From the NCBI GenBank assembly GCA_023461275.1, contig JAEYMI010000094.1, positions 1-31,298 on the forward strand: DNA of 31,298 bases. The letters are read 5' to 3'. Each line of letters begins with the position of its first letter. The first letter of the stretch is position 1. The notes beneath the pieces were generated by a model. It saw only the letters and a list, made by a program, of their open reading frames with translations, ran no database searches and had not been told where the DNA came from. The position numbers and the translations under genes are program-made. Origin of the DNA: Actinomycetes bacterium (GTDB lineage Bacteria; Actinomycetota; Actinomycetes; Mycobacteriales; Mycobacteriaceae). Positions 23,549 through 31,201 of this stretch are shown one piece after another.

Positions 23549-23557
23549 GCGCAACAA
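23537..23557. terminator. Perfect palindrome with the stop codon in its loop
   Basis: TTGTTGCGC (23537-23545), TGA loop, GCGCAACAA (23549-23557): a perfect 9-bp dyad whose 3-nt loop is the stop of the AlkD-like gene. It may end the operon or be an operator for the aldehyde dehydrogenase operon, whose start is 83 bp away. No T-tract. Confidence 0.5.
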
Positions 23558-23639
23558 CGGCACCGCTATTTCGCGCTGCGCTGCGGGGAACCGATGAAAC
23601 GCGGATACTCAGCAGGATGTGCCGTCCACACATTCACCA

Positions 23640-25163
23640 ATGAGTACCGTCGACGCGGTGTCGGACCTGCTGATCGGTCCACACCTCTACATCGACGGCG
23701 AGTGGCGTCCCGCCACCGGCGGCGGTGTGCGCGACCTGATCAACCCGGCCACCGGGGAAGTCCTGACGACGGTCGACGAAGCCGGTGCCGACGACGCGCT
23801 GGCCGCGGTGGCCGCCGCCCGAAAGGCTTTCGACGACGGCACCTGGCCCGCGACGCCGGTCGCCGAACGGTCGGCGTTGCTTCGTCGGATCGCCGATCTT
23901 CTGCAGCGTGACAAGGCCGAACTGGCTCGGATCGAAACGCTCGACACCGGAAAGACGTTGGCCGAGAGCGAGATCGACATCGACGACGTCACCGCGGTAT
24001 TTCAGTACTACGCCGCACTGATCGAGGTGCAATCCGACCGGGTGGTCGACGTCGGCAACCCGGCGGTCATCAGCCGGGTGGTGCGCGAACCGATCGGCGT
24101 GTGCGTGCTGATCGCGCCGTGGAACTATCCGCTGCTGCAGATCTCGTGGAAGATCGCCCCCGCGCTGGCCGCCGGCTGCACGATGGTCGCCAAACCGAGC
24201 GAGGTGACGCCGCTGAGCACCATCGCATTCCTGCGGCTCTGCGTCGAAGCTGGTGTGCCGGCCGGCGTGCTGAACCTTGTGCAGGGTGCCGGGGCGGCGA
24301 TCGGGGCGGCCCTGACCGACAACCCCGACGTCGACTTCATCTCGTTCACCGGTGGATTGTCCACCGGCACAATCATTTCCGAAACAGCAGCGAAGCACGT
24401 GAGCAAGGTTGCCGTCGAGCTCGGCGGCAAGAACCCGCACATCGTCTTCGCCGACGCCGACTGGGAATCCTCGGTCGATCAGGTACTGACGGGGGTGTTC
24501 CTGCATTCGGGTCAGGTGTGTTCGTCGGGTACCCGGCTCATCGTCGAGGACACCATCGCCGATCGTCTGGTCGCCGAACTCGCCTCGCGCGCAGAGCATA
24601 TCCGAATGGGTGACGGACTTGATCCGGCCAGTGAGACCGGACCGCTGGTGTCGCAGGCGCAATTGGACAAGATGACCGGCTTCGTCGAGACCGGGCTTGC
24701 CGAGGGTGCGGTCCTGGTGACCGGGGGCGGCCGGCCCGACCGCGCCGACCTGTCGGCCGGCGGATACTGGTTCGCACCAACCATCTTCGATCGATGCGCA
24801 GCGCACATGTCGATCGTCTCCGAGGAAACCTTCGGCCCGATCCTGACGGTGGAACGGTTCTCCACCGAGGACGAGGCGATCGCCCTGGGCAACGACACCG
24901 AGTACGGGCTGGCCGCCGCGGTCCGCACCGCGGATACCGCACGCGCCGAACGTGTTGCGCGTGCGCTGCGGCATGGCACGGTGTGGATCAACGACTTCGG
25001 CTACTACACGCCGACCGCCGAGTGGGGTGGCTTCGGCAAGTCCGGTAACGGACGTGAGCTCGGTCCCACCGGACTGGCCGAATATCAAGAGCTCAAACAT
25101 ATCTGGAACAACACCGCGCCGGCGCCGTCGCGATGGTTCACCCATCGGAAGGACACGCCATGA
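23640..25163 (+). CDS. Aldehyde dehydrogenase (betaine-aldehyde dehydrogenase type)
   Basis: A 507-residue NAD(P)-dependent aldehyde dehydrogenase of normal length. Motifs: IAPWNYPLLQISWKIAPALAAG (key APWNYP), KPSEVTP with the cofactor-binding Lys, SFTGGLSTG, catalytic base Glu260 (VELGGKNP), nucleophile Cys294 (GQVCSSG) and EETFGPIL. The subgroup resembles betaine- or aminoaldehyde dehydrogenases. ATG 23640 is preferred over GTG 23619, although neither has a clear Shine-Dalgarno. The stop overlaps the permease start (ATGA). It probably oxidises the aldehyde made by the GMC oxidoreductase two genes downstream. Confidence 0.92.
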   Translation: MSTVDAVSDLLIGPHLYIDGEWRPATGGGVRDLINPATGEVLTTVDEAGADDALAAVAAARKAFDDGTWPATPVAERSALLRRIADLLQRDKAELARIETLDTGKTLAESEIDIDDVTAVFQYYAALIEVQSDRVVDVGNPAVISRVVREPIGVCVLIAPWNYPLLQISWKIAPALAAGCTMVAKPSEVTPLSTIAFLRLCVEAGVPAGVLNLVQGAGAAIGAALTDNPDVDFISFTGGLSTGTIISETAAKHVSKVAVELGGKNPHIVFADADWESSVDQVLTGVFLHSGQVCSSGTRLIVEDTIADRLVAELASRAEHIRMGDGLDPASETGPLVSQAQLDKMTGFVETGLAEGAVLVTGGGRPDRADLSAGGYWFAPTIFDRCAAHMSIVSEETFGPILTVERFSTEDEAIALGNDTEYGLAAAVRTADTARAERVARALRHGTVWINDFGYYTPTAEWGGFGKSGNGRELGPTGLAEYQELKHIWNNTAPAPSRWFTHRKDTP

Positions 25164-26743
25164 CGACGGCAAAGGGGGCCGGTCAGTCGGCCGACCACGG
25201 ACTCGAGGACTTCGGGTACAAACAGTCACTGGATCGCAGTATCGGCAAGTTCGCGAGTTTCGCCGCGGGTGTCAGCTACATCTCGATCCTCACCGGCACG
25301 TTTCAGCTGTTCTACTTCGGCTTCGGTACCGCCGGGCCGGCGTACCTGTGGTCGTGGCCGCTGGTGTTCATCGGACAGCTCTGTGTCGCTTTGTGTTTCA
25401 TGGAGCTGGCGGCGAAGTATCCGGTGGCCGGATCGGTGTATAACTGGTCCAAGCAACTCGGCCGTCGGGTGGTGGGATGGTCGTCGGGCTGGCTGATGCT
25501 GACCGCATCCATCGTCACCCTCGCCGCCGTCGTACTGGCGTTGCAGCTGAACCTGCCGCGTCTGTGGAGCGGCTTCCAGATCTACGGCGACGGTACCGGC
25601 GACTACGACTACGCGGTCAATGCGGTCATCCTGGGCGCCATCATGATCGCCATCACCACCGCGATCAACGCGTGGAGTGTGCGGCTGATGGCGATGATCA
25701 ACAGTGCCGGTGTGTTCATCGAGCTGATCGCCGCCGTGCTCATCGCGATCATCTTGGCGTTCAACATCACTCGCGGCCCGCAGGTCTTCTTCTCCACCAA
25801 TGGCTATGGCGCTGACGAGTCGATGGGCTACCTCGGCGCGTTCCTGATCGCGTCGTTGGCGTCGGGCTATGTGATGTACGGCTTCGATACCGCGAGCTCG
25901 CTGGGGGAGGAGACCGTCGAGCCGCGGCGCACCGCACCGATGGCCATCCTGCGCGCGATCCTGGCGTCGTTCGTGATCGGCGGTGCCATCCTGGTGTTCG
26001 CGATCCTCGCCGCCCCGAACCTCGACGACCCCAAGCTCGGCCAGCCCGACGGCAGCCTGCAGTACATCGTCGAATCGGTGATGTGGGGCCCGGTGGGCAA
26101 GATCTTCCTGGTGTGCATCGTCGTCGCGGTCATCGTCTGCTCGCTGGCCGTGCACACCGCTGCGATCCGGTTGATGTTCGCGATGGCCCGCGACAACGCG
26201 CTGCCCTTCGGTGAGCGGCTCGCCTCGGTCGACGCCAAACGGCAGACGCCGGTGGTGCCGGCCTTCGTGATCGGCGGTCTGGCAGTGCTCATCCTGGTGA
26301 TCAACATCGGGCAGCCGAAGATCTTCACAGTGCTCACCTCGATCGCGATCATCATGATCTACCTCGCCTACCTGATGGTGACCGGGCCGCTGCTGATGCG
26401 ACGGTTCAAGGGGGAATGGCCGCCGAAAGACCTTGCCGAGGGCGGCTATTTCACCATGGGGCGCTGGGGTCTGCCGGTGAACATCCTCGCCGTGGTGTGG
26501 GGTGCGGGTATGGCGCTCAACCTCGCCTGGCCACGTGCCGCGGTGTACGGCACGCCCTGGTACAACACCTGGGGCGCGTTCGTCTACATCGGCATCATCC
26601 TCGGTGCCGGGCTGGCGTGGTACGCGACTGTCGGTCGGCGGCAGATCGGGGTGCTGGAATCGCACGCGACGTCGCGGCCGGTCGTCGACCCCGAGGTGCC
26701 CACCGCATCCGGCGACGACCTACCCATCGGAGAAACCAAGTGA
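25160..26743 (+). CDS. APC superfamily permease (choline/amine or amino acid)
   Basis: A 527-residue transporter with about 12 helices. The N-terminus has LDRSIGKFASFAAGVSYISI; helix 2 region FMELAAKYPVAGSVYNWSKQL; and YGFDTASSLGEETVEPRRTAP is the conserved helix-6 loop. VHTAAIRLMFAMARDNALPFG follows helix 8. The helix-1 segment differs from the amino-acid carriers and is closer to actinobacterial permeases placed with choline- or ethanolamine-type oxidation genes. It overlaps both neighbours by 4 bp, so substrate import and oxidation are expressed together. Substrate inferred only from context. Confidence 0.87.
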   Translation: MTTAKGAGQSADHGLEDFGYKQSLDRSIGKFASFAAGVSYISILTGTFQLFYFGFGTAGPAYLWSWPLVFIGQLCVALCFMELAAKYPVAGSVYNWSKQLGRRVVGWSSGWLMLTASIVTLAAVVLALQLNLPRLWSGFQIYGDGTGDYDYAVNAVILGAIMIAITTAINAWSVRLMAMINSAGVFIELIAAVLIAIILAFNITRGPQVFFSTNGYGADESMGYLGAFLIASLASGYVMYGFDTASSLGEETVEPRRTAPMAILRAILASFVIGGAILVFAILAAPNLDDPKLGQPDGSLQYIVESVMWGPVGKIFLVCIVVAVIVCSLAVHTAAIRLMFAMARDNALPFGERLASVDAKRQTPVVPAFVIGGLAVLILVINIGQPKIFTVLTSIAIIMIYLAYLMVTGPLLMRRFKGEWPPKDLAEGGYFTMGRWGLPVNILAVVWGAGMALNLAWPRAAVYGTPWYNTWGAFVYIGIILGAGLAWYATVGRRQIGVLESHATSRPVVDPEVPTASGDDLPIGETK

Positions 26744-28329
26744 ATCAACCGGATTCGACGACGTCGGGAACATTCGACTATGTCATCGCCGGTGGCGGCA
26801 CCGCCGGCTGCGTGCTGGCCGCGCGGCTGAGTGAGGACCCGTCGGTGACGGTGTGTCTGGTGGAAGCCGGACCCAGCGACGTCGACGACCCGAACATCCT
26901 GGTGCTCGCCGAGTGGATGCATCTGCTCGATTCGGGTTACGACTGGGACTATCCGGTGGAACCGCAGTCCAATGGCAACAGCTTCCTTCGGCACGCCCGT
27001 GCCAAAGTGCTCGGCGGGTGTTCGTCGCACAACTCGTGTATCGCCTTCTGGCCGTTGGCGCAGGGCCTGCGGGACTGGGAGGCCGCGGGGGCGGCGGGTT
27101 GGGGTCCCGACGACGTGCTGCCGTATGTCACCCGGCTGGAGAACAACGTGGCGTCGGGGCTGTATCAGGGTGTACCGCATGGTGATTCGGGGCCGGTGCG
27201 GCTGCGCGATGTGCCACCGATGGACCCGTGCGGCGCCGCGGTGCTCACCGCGGCCGCCGACGTCGGATTGCCGACGGTTGCCTTCAACCGCGACGACTGG
27301 TCGCTGAATGCCGCCGGCTGGTTGCAGATCAACGCCGACGAGTCGGGGACGCGGATGTCGACGTCGCATGCCTACCTGCATCCCATCCTCGATTCGAGGC
27401 CGAACCTGACCGTGCGGACCGGGTGCCACATCGCCGAGATCGTCATCGACGACGCGGGTGTGGCGACCGGGGTTCGGTACCTGCGGCCTGACCTCACCGG
27501 CTACGACGTGGTGGTCGCGGCGAACGAGGTGATCGTCTGCGCCGGTGCCATCGACACCCCGAAGTTGTTGATGCTCTCCGGAATCGGACCCGCCAAGCAC
27601 CTGGCCGAAGTCGGTATCGAGGTGCGTGTCGACTCACCCGGCGTCGGGGAGAATCTCGATGATCACGTCGAGGGGATGGTGTTCTGGGAGGCATCCAAGC
27701 CGATGGTCACCACGTCGACGCAGTGGTGGGAAATCGGGTTGTTCGCCACCACGCAGCCGGGCCTGAACCATTCGGATCTGATGATGCATTACGGCAGTGT
27801 GCCGTTCGACATGAACACCCTGCGGTGGGGTTACCCGACGACGGACAACGGGTTCTGCTTGACGCCCAACGTCACTCAGGGTCTGTCCCGAGGGACCGTG
27901 CGGTTGCGGTCGCGTGATTTCCGTGACCGGCCCAAGGTGGACCCGCGCTACTTCACCGATGCCGAGGGTCATGACGAAGCCGTGATGCTGGCCGGCATCA
28001 AGTTGGCCCGAAAGATCGGTGAGCAGCCGGCGCTCAAGGAGTGGATCGCCCGTGAGCTGGCGCCGGGGCCCGACGCGGTCACCGACGACGACCTGCTCGA
28101 CTACATCCACAAGACGCACAACACGGTGTATCACCCGGCGGGCACCGCCCGGATGGGTGCCGTCGACGACCCGATGGCTGTTCTCGATCCGTCGTTGCGG
28201 GTGAAAGGTGTTGCGGGACTGCGTGTTGTCGACGCGTCGGCGATGCCGAAGCTACCGGTGGTGAACCCGAACATCACGGTGATGGCGATGGCGGAGAAGT
28301 GTGCCGACCTCATCAAGGCCGACGCCTGA
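26740..28329 (+). CDS. GMC-family FAD oxidoreductase (choline dehydrogenase-like)
   Basis: A 529-residue flavoprotein alcohol oxidase or dehydrogenase. The N-terminal FAD motif is YVIAGGGTAGCVLAARL with the acidic strand end LVEAG. GMC signature 1 region is KVLGGCSSHNSCIAFWP. Signature 2 is VCAGAIDTPKLLMLSGIGP. The active-site pair is His465 (TVYHPAGTARMG) and Asn509 (VVNPNITVMAM). The GGCSSHN form marks an actinobacterial subgroup often placed with a permease and an aldehyde dehydrogenase. GTG 26740 overlaps the permease stop (GTGA) and has GGAGA upstream. It probably oxidises an imported alcohol to the aldehyde. The mycofactocin locus lies 2.7 kb away, but MftG is a different GMC branch, and a link here is speculative. 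Confidence 0.9.
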   Translation: MNQPDSTTSGTFDYVIAGGGTAGCVLAARLSEDPSVTVCLVEAGPSDVDDPNILVLAEWMHLLDSGYDWDYPVEPQSNGNSFLRHARAKVLGGCSSHNSCIAFWPLAQGLRDWEAAGAAGWGPDDVLPYVTRLENNVASGLYQGVPHGDSGPVRLRDVPPMDPCGAAVLTAAADVGLPTVAFNRDDWSLNAAGWLQINADESGTRMSTSHAYLHPILDSRPNLTVRTGCHIAEIVIDDAGVATGVRYLRPDLTGYDVVVAANEVIVCAGAIDTPKLLMLSGIGPAKHLAEVGIEVRVDSPGVGENLDDHVEGMVFWEASKPMVTTSTQWWEIGLFATTQPGLNHSDLMMHYGSVPFDMNTLRWGYPTTDNGFCLTPNVTQGLSRGTVRLRSRDFRDRPKVDPRYFTDAEGHDEAVMLAGIKLARKIGEQPALKEWIARELAPGPDAVTDDDLLDYIHKTHNTVYHPAGTARMGAVDDPMAVLDPSLRVKGVAGLRVVDASAMPKLPVVNPNITVMAMAEKCADLIKADA

Positions 28330-28334
28330 CCCCG

Positions 28335-28502
28335 CGTCGACGGCGCCCATGATGCCATCGACGGCGCCCACCCTGGCGTTGACGGCGCCCACCCTGGCGT
28401 TCACAGCGCCCACCCTGGCGTTGACGGCGCCCACCCTGGCGTTGACGGCGCCCACCCTGGCGTTGACGGCGCCCACCCTGGCGTTGACGGCGCCCAAGAA
28501 GC
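28335..28502 (+). repeat. Eight tandem 21-bp repeats, left arm
   Basis: Eight units of exactly 21 bp start at 28335, 28356, 28377, 28398, 28419, 28440, 28461 and 28482, with core GTTGACGGCGCCCACC. Units 3 and 5-7 are identical; the outer ones diverge. The array begins 5 bp after the GMC stop. Because 21 is a multiple of 3, both strands contain false open frames of heptapeptide repeats. Confidence 0.95.
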
Positions 28503-28620
28503 TGGTCGAGTAGCCTCCGAGCGAAGCGAGGCGGCGTATCGAGGCCACTGGTCCCGAAAGTCGTTGCAGCGGATCTCGATACGCTCGCTCGCCCGGCGGC
28601 TCGCGGGCTACTCGATCAGC
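28502..28620. repeat. Two inverted copies of the GATCGAGTAG element at the dyad centre
   Basis: A forward copy (28502-28545, CTGGTCGAGTAGCCTCCG to GTATCGAGGCC) faces an inverted copy (28571-28620, GGATCTCGATACGCTCGCTC to GGGCTACTCGATCAGC) across a 25-bp spacer. Both are relatives of the repeat at 5-80. They form the inner stem of the large inverted structure. Confidence 0.85.
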
Positions 28621-28624
28621 GTGA

Positions 28625-28792
28625 GAGGGCGCTCTCGACGCGAGCGAGGGCGCTTTCGATGGCGCGGAGGGCGCTGTCGACGTGAGGATGGGCGCTGTGG
28701 ATGGGACGGTGGGCGCTGTCGACGTGAGGGAGGGCGCTGTCGACGTGAGGGAGGGCGCTGTCGACGACGCGGAGGGCGCTGTCGGCGTCAGC
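28625..28792 (-). repeat. Eight tandem 21-bp repeats, right arm, inverted relative to the left
   Basis: Eight units of 21 bp start at 28625, 28646, 28667, 28688, 28709, 28730, 28751 and 28772. The reverse complement has core GTCGACAGCGCCC, matching the left-arm core (G/A)T(C/T)GACGGCGCCC; consensus units match at about 16 of 21 positions. The last unit covers the stop codon of the DoxX gene (28788-28790). Confidence 0.92.
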
Positions 28793-29183
28793 GCTGCGGG
28801 TCGACGGGCGCCTTGGCCACCTTGTAGGCCGCCCAGATCATCGGCAACTGCAGGGGGAGCCGACCGATGGCGATTGCCTTGTACGCCAACGGCTTATCCC
28901 ACCACATCCGCACCATGTTGATGTTGGCCGGGTAGACCGCGACGAATAGGGCGGCCGCAGCGGCTGCCGAAAGCCGTCGTGTCTGGGGTGCGCGCAGTCC
29001 GGCGCCGATGGCGATCTCGGCGGCGCCCGACGCGTAGGTCAACCGTCGCGGATCGCCCGGGATCTCACGGGGAATGATCTCGTCGAACGGCCGCGGCGCG
29101 ATGAAGTGCACGACGCCGATGGTGATCAGCATGCCGGACAGCAATCGTGCCAGATGGTCAGGGGTGAATCGGTCGCGCTTCAT
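28788..29183 (-). CDS. DoxX-like membrane protein
   Basis: A 131-residue protein with about four hydrophobic segments: LLSGMLITIGVVHFIAP, LTYASGAAEIAIGAGL, LSAAAAAALFVAVYPANINMV and LPLQLPMIWAAYKVA. The order and the ASGAAEI and YPANI(N)M motifs fit the DoxX/DoxD-like family, often linked to redox or quinone functions, with few proven roles. ATG 29183 begins MKRDRFTPDHLA; a longer frame to 29267 has no support. It lies 38 bp after the KshB-like gene on the same strand and may share its transcript. Its 3' end runs into the 21-bp repeat array. Confidence 0.8.
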   Translation of the reverse strand: MKRDRFTPDHLARLLSGMLITIGVVHFIAPRPFDEIIPREIPGDPRRLTYASGAAEIAIGAGLRAPQTRRLSAAAAAALFVAVYPANINMVRMWWDKPLAYKAIAIGRLPLQLPMIWAAYKVAKAPVDPQR

Positions 29184-29221
29184 CTTCGTCCTCTCGGCCG
29201 GACCCGGGGGCCGGCTCAGCG

Positions 29222-30280
29222 TCAGAACTCGATCTTCAGCGCATCCGACGTGGGATGCGCCTGACAACCAAGAATGTACCCGTCGGCGATGTCATCGGGA
29301 TCGAGGGCGCCTGGATTGTCCATTTCGACCGTTCCCTCGGTCAAAGTGCAAGCGCAGGAACCACATTCACCTTCCTGGCAGGAGTATGGCGCGTCGAGGC
29401 CGGCCTCGATCATCACCTCGATCAGCGACCGTTTACGCGGCCAACGCAGCGTATGCGTCTCGCCGTCGAGTTCGACGTCGACCGTCGCCGCATCGACGGA
29501 TTCCGCCTCGCTGACCTGCTCGAGTTCGACGTCGGCGAACGGGTCACCGGACAACGAGTTGTAGACCTCGGTGTGCACGTTGTGGTGCGGAAAAGCTGCC
29601 GCATCCAGGGCGGCGTGCACAGCATCCATGAATGGTCCGGGACCGCACAGGTAGACGGTGTGATCGCCGGCGAACGGAGCAAAGACGGTGGTCAGTCCCG
29701 TCTCGGTGGGCAACCCCTGCCGGTCCTGCAGCCAATGGATCACCGTGAGCCGGTTGGCGTGGTCACGTTCGAGCTCGCCGAGTTCGGCAGCGAAGATCAC
29801 GTCGTCGGCGCTGCGATTGGCGTAGAAGAACACGATCGGCGACGAGCCGTGCGCCAGCGCCGCCTTGAGGATCGACATCACCGGTGTGACACCGCTTCCG
29901 CCGGCCACCAGCAGTAGCGGGACATCGAGGTCGGTGGGGGTGAACACGCCCGACGGCGGCAGCACCTCGATTTGTGATCCGGCGGTCAGGTTGTCGCATA
30001 CCCAGTTCGATCCGTAGCCGCCCGCGGTGCGTTTCACTGTCACCTTCGGCAGCGGATCGGTACCCGGGCACGACGCCAGCGAATAGCATCGCGCGACCGA
30101 ACCGGTCTGATCGCTCGGTATCCGCAGCGTCAGGAACTGGCCGGGTTTGTAGTCGGTGAACTGCTCGGCGGATGAATCGGGGACGTCGAAGACCACCGAA
30201 CGGGCGTCGGCGGTCTCGTCGATCACCTCGGCAACGGTCAGGATCACGCTGCGCGAGCCGTGGGTGGTCAGATCGGACAT
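29222..30280 (-). CDS. kshB: KshB-like ferredoxin-NADP-type reductase with 2Fe-2S domain
   Basis: A 352-residue oxygenase reductase. The FAD domain (about 20-120) has RCYSLAS; the NAD domain (about 125-240) has LLVAGGSGVTPVMSIL and LCGPGPFMDAV. The C-terminal plant-type 2Fe-2S ferredoxin domain has cysteines 301, 306, 309 and 339 (CQEGECGSCACTL and GCQAH). The architecture and wording closely match KshB/HmpA (Rv3571), which feeds electrons to the Rieske oxygenase KshA in steroid ring degradation. No kshA or other steroid genes are in the window, so the partner oxygenase may differ. ATG 30280 matches the expected N-terminus; GTG 30301 has a slightly better ribosome site. Confidence 0.85.
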   Translation of the reverse strand: MSDLTTHGSRSVILTVAEVIDETADARSVVFDVPDSSAEQFTDYKPGQFLTLRIPSDQTGSVARCYSLASCPGTDPLPKVTVKRTAGGYGSNWVCDNLTAGSQIEVLPPSGVFTPTDLDVPLLLVAGGSGVTPVMSILKAALAHGSSPIVFFYANRSADDVIFAAELGELERDHANRLTVIHWLQDRQGLPTETGLTTVFAPFAGDHTVYLCGPGPFMDAVHAALDAAAFPHHNVHTEVYNSLSGDPFADVELEQVSEAESVDAATVDVELDGETHTLRWPRKRSLIEVMIEAGLDAPYSCQEGECGSCACTLTEGTVEMDNPGALDPDDIADGYILGCQAHPTSDALKIEF

Positions 30281-30343
30281 CTCACCTGCGTCTTTCTTCA
30301 CACGAGGACACTTCTCATCGCGACCGGTTCGGCAGAGGGCTGC

Positions 30344-31030
30344 TCATGCCAGGCTCGCGAGGCCTTGTGCCAGGGTACGGCTCCCGGCGACGATCAACGC
30401 CCGCAGGTCTGCGTCGTCGTGACCGAGCCACTGGTCGTAGGCGGCCAGGGCGGTGCCCAGGCAGAGCCATCCGATGGTCTGGGGGAGGTGGTCGTCGCGG
30501 TCGAGTCCCAGACGGGTGGCGCAGAACTCCGCGATCACCTGCCGCCACTCGGCGTACATCAGCATCGAATGTGCTTGCAGTGCAGGCACTCCGAGGAGCA
30601 GGGCCATGCGTCGACGATGGCTGTCGAGGTCGTCGGGTGGTACCTCGTTGAACGACACCAGCGCTTGCTGCAGCGCCTCGGCGATCGGGGTTTCCGACGG
30701 GATCGTGGCGAGCAGGTCGCGCATGTCCTGCAGGTGGGAGTCGAAGTCGCCCCACGGGATCGCGTTCTTCGACGGGTAGTAGCGAAACAGGGTGCGGCGG
30801 GCGATCCCCGCGGCGTCGGCGATCTCGTCGACGCTGGTCTGGTCGAACCCGCGCTCGGTGAAGATGTCGATCGCGACGGCGCTGATCCGCGATCGGCTCG
30901 TCAGCGACGGTCGGCCCGACTGTCCGCGTACGGCGTCGGGCGCCGACGTTCCGCCGGTCGTCACAACCTGTCCATCTGGATAGTTTTCGCTCTCTGATGG
31001 TGTTTCTGCACTGAGTGCCATTATAGTCAT
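30344..31030 (-). CDS. mftR: Mycofactocin system TetR-family regulator
   Basis: A TetR-type repressor recognised by ARRTLFRYYPSKNAIPWGDFD, the signature segment of MftR (Rv0691c has nearly the same; key part FRYYxSKNAIPWGDF). The helix-turn-helix is at about residues 50-95; then EAL(Q/R)xALVSFNE and MYAEWRQVIAEFCATR match MftR positions. It controls mycofactocin genes in response to acyl-CoA-type ligands in mycobacteria (family knowledge). The coordinate given is the longest frame (228 residues). A perfect TATAAT on this strand at 31020-31025 would place transcription start near 31013, in which case GTG 30964 (206 residues) is the real start. Divergent from mftA. Confidence 0.9.
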   Translation of the reverse strand: MTIMALSAETPSESENYPDGQVVTTGGTSAPDAVRGQSGRPSLTSRSRISAVAIDIFTERGFDQTSVDEIADAAGIARRTLFRYYPSKNAIPWGDFDSHLQDMRDLLATIPSETPIAEALQQALVSFNEVPPDDLDSHRRRMALLLGVPALQAHSMLMYAEWRQVIAEFCATRLGLDRDDHLPQTIGWLCLGTALAAYDQWLGHDDADLRALIVAGSRTLAQGLASLA

Positions 31031-31048
31031 TGGTGATCCACATCACTA
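31020..31048. promoter_or_regulatory. Overlapping divergent -10 boxes and candidate MftR operator
   Basis: Plus strand TATAGT (31022-31027) and minus strand TATAAT (31020-31025) share the same bases, serving mftA and mftR. Beside them is an imperfect palindrome, TGGTGAT-CCAC-ATCACTA (31031-31048), 6 of 7 arm positions paired. A repressor there would cover the mftA start point and the mftR -35 region. Confidence 0.5.
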
Positions 31049-31072
31049 CAGATGACCAAGGAGGTCTGGATC

Positions 31073-31201
31073 ATGGCAGATCAGTCAGCGTCCACTCGGG
31101 ACAAGACCGCATCCACTGCTCCGGCGGAAGCGGACACCGAACTCGTGGGTGAATCCCTCGTCGAAGAGGTGTCGATCGACGGGATGTGCGGGGTCTACTG
31201 A
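31073..31201 (+). CDS. mftA: Mycofactocin precursor peptide MftA
   Basis: A 42-residue ribosomal peptide ending IDGMCGVY, the mycofactocin core. In the pathway the radical SAM enzyme MftC, with chaperone MftB, decarboxylates and crosslinks the C-terminal Val41-Tyr42. MftE then cuts before it, giving the redox cofactor of certain alcohol dehydrogenases. The leader is Ser/Thr/Ala-rich at first, then acidic (ELVGESLVEEVS), which is the part expected to contact MftB. Start ATG 31073 has AAGGAGG with an 8-nt spacer. The stop overlaps the next start (TGATG). It is shorter than most gene finders' cut-off. Confidence 0.95.
   Translation: MADQSASTRDKTASTAPAEADTELVGESLVEEVSIDGMCGVY

Noticed and set aside
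28252..28548. Minus-strand frame with VNARVGA heptad repeats, and plus-strand frames over both 21-bp arrays
   Set aside because: The unit length is a multiple of 3, so every frame of both strands stays open. No ribosome site exists, and one frame runs antisense into the GMC gene.
28335..28792. Possible CRISPR array
   Set aside because: The 21-bp units are directly adjacent with no variable spacers, and no cas gene is nearby.
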